Shown in pieces: positions 18,768 to 26,967 of a DNA stretch of 29,000 nucleotides. The stretch lies in assembly GCA_032718475.1 (NCBI GenBank), contig JAUCBJ010007995.1:1-29000 (forward strand), written 5' to 3'. The notes below the pieces were generated by a model. The model made no database searches, was not told the origin of the DNA, and saw only the letters and a list, made by a program, of their open reading frames with translations. Position 1 is the first letter of the stretch, and every line of letters starts with the position of its first letter. The translations under genes and the position numbers were made by a program. The DNA comes from Nemertoderma westbladi. Lineage: Eukaryota > Xenacoelomorpha > Nemertodermatida > Nemertodermatidae.

Positions 18768-18925
18768 CTGTACTGTTACTGTGTTGGTTGGTTGTAGTTC
18801 TACCTGTCTGTCGCCTGTCGGGTCGGTACCAATTCTGAAAACGGTACTGCTGTGCTGTACTGTTGGTTGGTTGTAGTTATACCTGTCTGTCGCCTGTTGG
18901 TTCGGTACCAATTCTTAAATTCTAA
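18768..18925 (+). repeat. 79-bp tandem duplication upstream of the HECT-like gene
   Basis: Two copies of a unit containing ttggttggttgtagtt, ctacctgtctgtcgcctgt and cggtaccaattct, stepping 79 bp (18784 to 18863). It lies just 5' of the first ATG (18951), so it may be part of the promoter or 5' leader. Confidence 0.8.
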
Positions 18926-18950
18926 CTGTATTTGTAAACACAGTCTTACA

Positions 18951-19178
18951 ATGTCAGAATGTTGTGTTCTAGATGCCAGTGTTGTACCTATCGGATCCGT
19001 ATTTTGTAACCTCTGTGGGGAATCGATTCAATGCTGCAGTGACGAGAGACTGACCGCTCTGGAGGAGCCACTAATGCGATTTCGGGAATTTCTATCAGAG
19101 AAGAAGAAAGGCACCTTCAGCCGGTGCCGTCGTCCAGTCCAAAGAGCTCAAAAACGGATGAGATGTGTCAGCGAATAG
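18951..19178 (+). pseudogene. HECT-like gene, N-terminal Cys-rich segment
   Basis: From the ATG at 18951 a 75-residue frame starts MSECCVLDASVVPIG and has a CNLCGESIQCC cluster that could be half of a zinc-binding module. An acidic/basic region and an Arg/Lys-rich end follow. The start was chosen because the frame upstream of it crosses the tandem duplication and looks non-coding. The frame overlaps and shifts into the next segment at 19165-19178. No family was recognised for this part. A zinc-finger-like N-terminus would suit E3-ligase-like proteins but is inference. Confidence 0.5.
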
Positions 19179-20016
19179 CGGAGCCTGTTTTTATACCAAC
19201 AACATTCGCATTTTAAAACAAGTCTGGCTGAAGACTATACAGCTAACTATCTCTATAAATGCAAATTATGGTGAACTTCTCGAATTATCAATACGGAAAT
19301 ACCGAGCCCTTTATAAAGATGTATTTAAATCCTCCATTCCTGATGATAGATTAATGCTATTATATATGGACAAGACACCCACAGATAAGTTGCCGATTGA
19401 CAAGGGGGACTTTATATTAACTAAATATCAGATGGAAATTGTAAAACAGTTCCGGCGATTAACCTTTCTGCTTTGTGATAAAGCCGACTATGAACTCTCC
19501 TTAAACACTGAGGAAGGACAAACAGGAAGCGATACCAGTAGAGATGAGCGGAGTGGAAGTGAAAATGATCCAAGTGGAAGCGATACCGGTAGAGGATGCG
19601 AGCTAAGACGAGACCATACAGCCGGGCAGCCTCCAGTTCCTATGGAGAGTAGTACACCTCAACTAGTTACTACAAATCATCCCTATGGGGGCCGGATTAG
19701 TGGAACTTTGCAGGTAGGTTGTCATCAACCCGACTTTCAAACAGATGAAATTTATGATGACGATGAAAATAGCAACAGTACCGGTAATCCTAATCATGGT
19801 ATTAATATCAACCAATCAGATGAACCTGCTAAAGATTTTATAACTTTTAATAAAAACTACTTTGAATTATCTCGTAGTGATATGGAGATTATTCAGAGCG
19901 TGGCCGTTGGGTATGATTATTATGTATTTGATGATAATGTCGAAATAGCATATAATTATATTCGTGTTAGAAGGATAAACCTGTTAAAAGATATGCTAAT
20001 AAGGTCGAGCATTTAA
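19165..20016 (+). pseudogene. HECT-like gene, middle segment and start of the HECT domain
   Basis: A 283-codon frame. Its first 110 codons (INANYGELLELSIRKYRALY, DDRLMLLYMDKTPTDKLPID) look like a compact globular domain, possibly ubiquitin-like, but I cannot prove that. Then comes a Ser/Gly/Asp-rich acidic linker (GSDTSRDERSGS; DDDEN). The end, YNYIRVRRINLLKDML, matches the opening of HECT domains of the G2E3-like group (RxNLLeDml). The frame breaks at about 20013 and the HECT domain continues in the next frame. Confidence 0.6.
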
Positions 20017-20880
20017 ATCCCTGTGGCTACTTGAAAATTAGATTTATCAGCGAACCTGGGTAAGATCAAGGTGGCCTCCAAAGGGATCTATTTGGCTCTA
20101 TTATCACTAATCTACACTCGAGTGCTCTCTTTTTTATTTACGACGATTTGTTGGCACCATCTTGTGCAGACATGTCTTTGGTTGTTAATGGGACTTTCAA
20201 CAAACTTGGAGAGCTCATAGCAATGTCATTTTACCATTGTGAACAATCTTTTAGAATCATGCATCCTGTCGTTAGTGCTTATAGTTTATGGACAGTTTAT
20301 CGATATATTAAGTATTATTAAAACTCATCCAACCTTGTCTGATGGAAACTTAATGGACAAATATTTATCAGATAGTGTTCGTGATAGCTATGATGTTGGA
20401 GTGATTCCACCAACTCTTGAAGTCTCTCTAGTAGAAAAGGAAAAGTTTATTTGCAATTTTCTTGAAGGTTAAGTTAATACTACACAATAAGGCTCCTCTG
20501 GATTGTATCAAGGACGGAATTTTTGATTGCATGCCGAATGTTAGTAAATTTATTCTATTCAAGTTCCTGCGTTCTTCACCCACTGTCAACCTTATCGATG
20601 TCTTTGACTCAGCTATTATCAATAACCGAACCGAAGTTGGTTACAATAACCACATGAGAGAGGAGGATGTTCTTTTCTGGCTAGGAGAACTAATGGAAGA
20701 TTTAGTTTCACAGGGTTACCTGGCTGATGGTGAATTACGAGTGGATATTTCAAGCCTAAAGTGCTGGTTTTTTGGCTCACTGAGACCAACTAATATTCCA
20801 AAGCTAACAATTAATTGAATTTAAGCATTGCCAACCGGCATGTAACGGCCGAATGACATTTTTAACATGTGCATTTCAAC
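19960..20880 (+). pseudogene. HECT-type E3 ubiquitin ligase-like domain, broken
   Basis: The HECT pattern runs through three frames. First, 20013-20300: IRFISEPG-stop-DQGGLQRDLF, then FNKLGELIAMSFYH, the typical N-lobe start (GE-GvD-GG-rEff, then lG-liA-S). Next, 20290-20465: PPTLEVSLVEKEKF. Then 20462-20820: LDCIKDGIFDC and REEDVLFWLGELMEDL, then SLKCWFFGSLRPTNIP. The same frame after stops gives ALPTGM and FNMCISTL, the C-lobe site, where Cys (20870-20872) would be the ubiquitin-accepting residue. HECT enzymes pass ubiquitin from E2 to this Cys and then to substrate. At least three frameshifts and several stops mean this copy makes no enzyme. Confidence 0.75.
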
Positions 20881-20890
20881 TCTCGCTTCT

Positions 20891-21460
20891 GATTCATTTT
20901 AATTCAAAACACGATCTATGCAAAGGAATTGTTAGCGCCATCCTAGAAAGTGGGGCAGCCTTCGGATTGATATAATGGTTGTTGTATTTATATTGTTTTA
21001 CATAGGGTATTGATGGTATTATTGATGGTTTTCGTCAGACACAATTTTGTCCACTTTTTGCGCAATTGACCAGCTATTAATATTATGACTGCTCATTTAC
21101 TTGCCACAATGTTACTGGCCTAAAAAAAAATTTGGTAGGAAAAAGTAAATAAAAATATTAATATCTGGTAGTGATGTACCGGAATCAGAATTTCGGTTCT
21201 GGCCGGAACTGGAACCGGAACCGGAATTACAATTGCCGGAATATTCCAACCGGAACCGGAATTTTCATAAACTAACGCCTTGGTATCATAGGATCCACGA
21301 AATAGTTAGGGTGGGGCCTAGCATTTTTTTTCTTTAATAACTGTTTGCATCATATACAGTCATAGTGTAAAAAGTGACCTATTTTAGGTCTATGAGCCGA
21401 GTGTTTATGTACATAGTGAGGGAAGCAAGCGAAGTGCACCTAAATTGTTGAGATTGTTAC
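20891..21460. other. Spacer between the convergent genes; hAT-like repeat end
   Basis: At 21170-21265 gtagtgatgtaccggaatc is followed by ggaaccggaa repeats, a composition seen at ends of some hAT non-autonomous elements. 21390-21440 has ccgagtgtttatgtac followed by gcaagcgaag, resembling the MITE at 26080. No gene seen. Confidence 0.35.
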
Positions 21461-21464
21461 CTTA

Positions 21465-21995
21465 TTACAATGCAGTTTCTAAGAACAATGAGCAGATAAT
21501 GTTGGGATTATTGTTCGATCTTAGAACTCTGAGCCACAGAATATATCGAGACCAGCCATGAATAGCACCGTGGATGGCAAAATCGTAGGGTTTATTACTT
21601 TACTATACTTTATCGTGTCCATCCGCATGCCAAACAGCATTCGGCCCAATCGTAAAGTACTGCCGTCGCTGAAGGCGATGCCATCGACGCAACTCAGGCG
21701 AGTTCGGAGATAGAGTTCGTAATATCAGAGCTACATCTTTTCTCTGAATTTGGAACCCTTTAAGTTTAAGTTGATGCCATACACTTCTGTAGCCCCAGCA
21801 CGAGGAAGAACCTTGAGTTATTGTGGCTATCTCTCTGACAATTGTATCGAGATCGTAAGTATTCCCGGTATTCCGACGAGAAAGTCCTAGATCGTGCAAG
21901 CGGTGGCGTAAAGTTCGCTTAGTCAAAATTATGCTGTGATTTCGAGAAATAATACTAATGAGTTCTTGATGAGTATGACCTTGGCGAAAGTAATA
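21465..21995 (-). pseudogene. IS3EU-like transposase, N-terminal half and first catalytic block
   Basis: Minus-strand reading starting near 21995: YFRQGHTHQELISIISRN (helix-turn-helix type start), TLRHRLHDLGLSRR, then WGYRSVWHQLKLKGFQIQR, LRRWHRLQRRQY and GPNAVWHADGHDK with the first catalytic Asp of the DDE triad. After two stop codons the same frame continues with YDFAIHGAIHGWSRYILWLR and NNNPNIICSLF, ending at 21465. From memory this order matches eukaryotic IS3-like (IS3EU) transposases and related integrase-like proteins of fish and invertebrates. The second Asp and the Glu are missing. It would have moved the enclosing TIR element. This copy cannot. Confidence 0.68.
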
Positions 21996-22007
21996 ACTTA
22001 ATAACTT

Positions 22008-23499
22008 AAAAGAATGTTATGGAGATCATTATTATTACTAGTTGGCATACCAGTACTCATTTTTCAGTACAAAGTACAGAATTACAGAATTATAAGTATG
22101 TTCACTATTACTGTAATAGCAAGCCATACTGCTGTACTGCAGCCCAACAGGGCTAAATAAATACAGTCAATTCGCCTATGAATACACGTTCGTGGGGCCT
22201 TCGCGCAGCACGAGGCTCAGTTATGAGATACAAATTAAAATTGAGCAATTCTAACACAAAATCTCTATTTAAGAAATTAACCACACCACAAATAAATCAT
22301 AAGAGGGGAAAGTTGCTCGCTTTCAACCCCCCCCCCCCCCCCCCCCCCCCTTAATCTGCACCCCAACCCAAAGGTACGCAGAGGATTGTTCACAGGCAGG
22401 TATTAACAGAAAATTTGTGTTTTAAAAGTAATATATTTTAGGCGTGGAGGCGACCCAATTTATAAGAAATATTATAACTTACATTATGACGTTTTAGTTT
22501 TGATACTGAAATATTAATTTACCATGTCGATGTCTCAACAAAATTATTATTATCCATTAAATACTCAGCCAATCATTTTGCGAGATAAACAATAAGCAAG
22601 CTTTCTTATTACTATAGGGCCTAACACAATTGCATGTCCTATAGAATTACACCTTGCTGGAATAGTGGTGAGGTGGAACTGGTCGGACTGATTCCTAGCC
22701 CGGCAAACACACTGGACATGTTCTAGCACATTCACGTTCTAGTTCAGTGATTGCACTTTGAGATATTTTGCCCTCTAGCGGCAGACTAGAGAACTGCAGA
22801 CAGATGAGCCTAATTTGAATGACACAGTTAATGGTCTAGTACAAATATGCCAAGTTTCATCTAGAACGGGTTTAAAGCAAAGAAAATGTGAGGATATTTA
22901 ATATCTAGACATGTAGCCCTCTAGCGAGAGACTGAGGATTTGATGGTGTCTGGAAGTCCCTAAAAAACAAAACTTATGGTCTTATTGATGCCTACTAATT
23001 TTAGACTCGGAAGCTTTAAATCCGACGAAGTTTTAAGTAAGTTAAAATGGTAGCGACGATGATGACATACAGTACCATTAGTGAATGAACTATTTGCCAT
23101 AATTTACCTACCCCCTTAAGAAAAGAGATAGCGTCAGTTCGCAAAGGCTCCACCAACTACGTGGCTCGGACCCTATACCCCATGCAATAAAATGTATACG
23201 ATCGATATACAATTATATATTAATCCGCTAGGTGGTGTCAAATTATTATTCTGCAATTTCGTACTTGTACAGTACAGCAGTACCGTACCGGTAGGCCTAT
23301 GTCATTACGTCGGAGTCTCTAGCCGATCCCCAATTAAATGTCTTAACTTTTCAATTTCGTAGAAGATAGACTTTATGATTCTCTACCAGTAACCAAAATT
23401 TCAGCTCTGGAAAATGAGGCGTTCCCGAGAAATTTAACATTTTCTAAAAACCACATAATCTGCCGTAGCTGACGTCAGACTGCATGATTTTTCACCAAA
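22008..23499. other. No gene; patchwork of dispersed repeats
   Basis: Contains gtggggccttcgcgcagcac (22192, inverse of the left end of the 680 repeat), a 24-bp C run at 22327-22350, and ggaggcgaccc (22447). Two lines of ccctctagcg-agact lie near 22770 and 22917, and gcaaaggctccaccaactac at 23138. These look like fragments of several non-autonomous repeat families. No coding frame of note. Confidence 0.45.
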
Positions 23500-23690
23500 C
23501 TTTACAAATTTTCTAAACTTTCCCTCTACTACTTACCTACTAAGTTTGGTTCAATTTCGAATCAGCGATGCCGAGAAATTCGCGTTCAAAGATTTACCAG
23601 ACAGACGGACAGACAGACAGACGGACATGCCCCATTTGCCCTATATGAACCGTATGCCAAGGCTCGCCAACTACGGTCTCGCCCCATAAT
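23500..23690 (+). repeat. Dispersed repeat, relative of 680-912
   Basis: The order taagtttggttcaattt, gatgccgagaaattc, a gacagacggacagacag microsatellite and aaggctcgccaactacgg followed by tctcgccccata is the same as in the 680-912 block. Confidence 0.5.
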
Positions 23691-23735
23691 TCAAATTTTG
23701 CGCCTATTTTGTGTTACCATGGAGTTGTGGAGCTG

Positions 23736-24163
23736 ACAACCTCTCACACACAAAGACTACCTCTCACACACAAAGACAACCTCTCACACACAAAGACAAC
23801 CTCTCACACACAAAGACAACCTCTCACACACAAAGACAACCTCTCACACACAAAGACAACCTCTCACACAAAGACAACCTCTCACACACAAAGACAACCT
23901 CTCACACACAAAGACAACCTCTCACACAAAGACAACCTCTCACACATAATGGACAACCTCTCACACAAAGACAAACTCTCACACACAAAGACAACCTCTC
24001 ACACACAAAAACAACCTCTCACACACAAAGACAACCTCTCACACACATAGACAACCTCTCACACATAATGGTCAACCGCTCGCACACCTAGACAACCGCT
24101 CACACATAGACAACTTCTCAAACACAAATACAACCTTTCACACATAAAGACAACCTCTCACAC
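23736..24163 (+). repeat. 20-bp minisatellite next to the right TIR
   Basis: About twenty units of gacaacctctcacacacaaa, with 18-bp and divergent variants that grow more frequent towards the right end, where it runs into the TIR (ctctcacacatattgagag). The plus-strand frames 23709-24091 are open only because the unit lacks stops. Three 20-bp units give a 20-residue cycle in every frame. Confidence 0.92.
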
Positions 24164-24217
24164 ATATTGAGAGCAGTTCTTATGTGTGAAGTTTAGTGGC
24201 CACTGTGGGCTTCCGTA
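24159..24217 (-). repeat. Right terminal inverted repeat
   Basis: Reverse complement of 18542-18600 with two mismatches, ending in ttccgta at 24217 before the 17-bp direct repeat. Confidence 0.92.
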
Positions 24218-24234
24218 GACATAAATTCTCGGAC

Positions 24235-24727
24235 AGATAATTTGCGATCCAAGGATGAACATAGGATATATGAAACAGATAGTTGTTTTAAAAGAAACTG
24301 CACCTCATTCATAGGTTACTGTATGATAAGCTAGCTATACACTATTACTATTGTACAGGAACATAGGTTAGTGCCTACACTATTTTAAAATTCACAACAG
24401 TTCAGGAGCATTCCTCAATCAGTATAAACAATTTTAAGAATAATAAACTATATATATAACGTAATAGCAATAAACTTAATATTTTGTTGCTGATTTAATA
24501 CTTGTTATATACTATTTGCAGAATGTATCTCAAGGATATTGGTTGGCTCCCTTACCATAATGAAGAAGAGTATTATTACTATATGTTCTTATGTTTAACG
24601 ATTCTGTCTAATGTTGAAAGGAATATCAAACATGTATAGAAAAATGACTAAAATATCTATTATTGTTCACCAATGTTAATTAACTTAGTAATCAGAAATA
24701 TATAATCAGATAGGGCGGGGGGATGTA
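24235..24727. other. No gene recognised
   Basis: AT-rich DNA up to the fold-back element. Nothing supported. Confidence 0.55.
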
Positions 24728-24880
24728 GGACAATTCGGTCCCGGACAATTCGGTCCCTAAACACTAAATAAATGGGACCGAATTGTCCGGGACCGAATTG
24801 TCCGGGACCGAATTGTCCTAGGACCGAATTGTCCGGGACCGAATTGTCCTAGGACCGAATTGTCCGGGACCGAATTGTCC
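24728..24880. repeat. Left ggacaattcggtccc cluster
   Basis: Two forward units, a spacer (taaacactaaataaat), then seven inverted units (gggaccgaattgtcc), two of the joints carrying tagg. Confidence 0.92.
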
Positions 24881-25545
24881 GGTTCCTGATATCAACTTTT
24901 TAGTGCTTTTTTGATATTGGTGAATGTTCTAGAACATTAGTAGAGAGATATTTGTTATGCTACCTAGTGTTATTTACTTGCTAGAATTTTTTGAAATTTA
25001 AAAATACTGTATTTTTTTCTATTTTTGTTAGTGGGAAGTGTTCGAAAACATTATTATATATTATTTATTAAGGTGTAGCTAGTGTTTTTTTTTACTAGCT
25101 AGCATTTCCTTGAAATTATAAAAACACTTGTGAAAACATTGATATTTCAGAATTAGGCCTAAACTGTTGCTGATTATATTAATTACCAACAATTTTGATT
25201 ATTATAACAGTCCCTGAATGAGATCAAGCTATTACAGTACCGGTATCTAAGATAATAATTTAGGCTTGTTAACCAACCAACAACACATACAGTATACTTA
25301 CGCAATATATAAAAAAAATCAGTTTTAAACATTTTAAATACATACTATTACTAGCTAGTAAATAATTCACAAGCTCCATAAAAGCACCATAGCTACCATA
25401 AATAATAATGTTAACAAAAAAAAGTAATTTTTTTTATTTTTAAAAAAATACTAGCTAGTAAAAAAAAACACTAGCTAACATATAATAAAATATATTAAGG
25501 TTCTAGAACATTCACCATTATATAGTACCAATTAAATTTGATCCC

Positions 25546-25814
25546 GGACAATTCGGTCTTGGACAATTCGGTCCCGGACAATTCGGTCCCGGACAATTCG
25601 GTCCCGGACAATTCGGTCCCGGACAATTTGGTCCCGGACAATTCGGTCCCATTAATATGCATGTTTTGGGACCGAATTGTCCTAATCAGTATCCGGACAA
25701 TTCGGTCCCGGACAATTCGGTCCCAAAACACAAAATTAATGGGACCGAATTGTCCGGGACCGAATTGTCCGGGACCGAATTGTCCGAACCGAATTGTCCG
25801 GGACCGAATTCTCC
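25546..25814. repeat. Right ggacaattcggtccc cluster
   Basis: Seven forward units, a spacer with atgcat, one inverted unit, a short spacer, two forward units, a spacer (aaaacacaaaattaat) like the left one, then five inverted units. A 15-bp G run follows at 25825-25839. Frames on both strands are open (VPDNS or GTELS cycles) because the unit is five codons with no stop. These are not genes. Confidence 0.92.
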
Positions 25815-26079
25815 TGCTTGCGGCGGGGGGGGGGGGGGGATTCTAGACGGATTCAAAATTAAACCATCCACAGGTTCACGAATTAAAATGTAACCAATGC
25901 TATTGACTATTTAGATAAGTTTGGTGTATTTATTTGTTTAAACAAATTTTTTTATTTGTTTTTATTTGTTCATTTATTTATTATTATTGGTGTATTATTG
26001 TTTTGATTGTATACTGTACTTGTTGGTCTCTAAATAATTATATTCGCATTTGCACCTTTCGGACATAATATCTTAATAA

Positions 26080-26236
26080 TTAATTACATCATTGTGTGCA
26101 AAGTAGCACTTTGCAGCGTTATGACCCGAGTTTATTTATGTACCGAGCGAGCACAGCGAGGGAGGTTTACATAAATATACAAGGGTCTTTAACGCTGAAA
26201 AGTGACCTTTGCAAGCAATGATGTATGTAATTTTGT
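26080..26236. mobile_element. Palindromic MITE-like element
   Basis: Left arm acatcattgtgtgcaaag...cagcgttatgacccgag...tttatgta pairs with right arm tacataaat...gggtctttaacgctg...ctttgcaagcaatgatgt, an imperfect inverted repeat of about 57 bp per arm around a gcgagcacagcgaggg centre. No coding capacity. A relative of its centre may lie at 21390-21440. Confidence 0.65.
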
Positions 26237-26967
26237 TACATTATACTGTATCAACTTATCAGCGTTCGGTATGTGAAGAAAGGATTTTATGGATACTCAT
26301 TTATTTATACATTTTAATCATGTACTATGGAATTTAAGTGAAATTTATTAACAGGTACACTACATTAATTATACATTTAAATCTAATTATACTGTAGTTT
26401 ATTGGAAGTTATCTCCTAGTTGGAGGTGATAAATCACATTTGGTCAGTTTAGTGTCTTCTATTGGACGTTTCAAGATAATGGATTACAGTACACTTTAAA
26501 CAATTATTTACATACAGTAGCTAGTCCCGTCACTGCAAACTGGATAATAAAGCAGTACGCATTATATAAATGGAAATAATGCATTCTGGAATACGGTAAT
26601 TGAAGTTGTTTGGATATTGATTATTAGCATTGTAGGCCTCATTTTTTACACAGTCTGAGTTAGAGTTGATCACTACCGGTAACTCCCTTTTTTTGTAGTG
26701 CTTACTATTTTAGTTTTTCTTAGTCAGTAGAGGTTCGGTTGAACATAAATCAATAAAATAATATTATATTATTTAGGACAAAATGAGATAGCTTTACATA
26801 TATGTGAGACAATCTACCACCATTAATTAATATTACTAAAAACCTTCAGCTGAGTGCACTGTACAGAATACAAACATAGAACTTAACACATAGTAATATG
26901 TGGCGTTGTTTATGCACACATATAATGAAGGTCCATATTAGATATTGAGTATAAATCCTACTGTACA
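26237..26967. other. AT-rich; probably contains the 3' LTR of the second Gypsy element
   Basis: No coding frame. On the minus strand the sequence starting TGTACAGTAGGATTTATAC at 26967 follows a ggggcggca purine-rich tract and so is likely the start of the 3' LTR. The LTR's far end cannot be placed because its 5' partner lies outside the window. Confidence 0.5.

Larger units (their letters stand above)
18525..24234. mobile_element. 5.7-kb TIR element carrying a HECT-like gene and an IS3EU-like transposase
   Basis: A perfect 17-bp direct repeat, gacataaattctcggac (18525-18541 and 24218-24234), flanks 59-bp terminal inverted repeats starting TACGGAA. Inside are a plus-strand HECT E3-like pseudogene (18951-20880) and a minus-strand integrase-fold transposase remnant (21465-21995), in convergent arrangement. 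From memory, IS3EU ends begin TAY, which TAC fits. The 17-bp duplication is longer than I expect for a DDE transposon. The right third holds a C run (22327-22350), dispersed repeats and a 20-bp minisatellite, likely later insertions or expansions. Ends look recent, genes are broken, so trans-mobilisation is inferred. Confidence 0.8.
24728..25814. mobile_element. Fold-back element with two-orientation 15-bp repeat clusters
   Basis: About 1.1 kb. Both ends are clusters of ggacaattcggtccc in forward and inverted orientation (24728-24880 and 25546-25814). The middle is AT-rich and also palindromic: ggtgaatgttctagaac near 24919 pairs with gttctagaacattcacc near 25500, and tagctagtgttttttttact near 25076 pairs with its inverse near 25450-25476. 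No coding sequence. The likely class is a fold-back (Foldback/MITE-type) DNA element. No target duplication was identified. Confidence 0.65.

Noticed and set aside
23709-24091. Two plus-strand frames with His/Thr/Ser repeats
   Set aside because: Stop-free 20-bp minisatellite read in different frames. Not conserved coding.
24728-25814. CRISPR-like array
   Set aside because: Regular short repeats but almost no unique spacers, alternating orientation, and a eukaryotic context.
25495-25893. Frames with VPDNS or GTELS repeats on both strands
   Set aside because: The 15-bp repeat is five codons long and lacks stops in several frames. This is a by-product of the DNA repeat.
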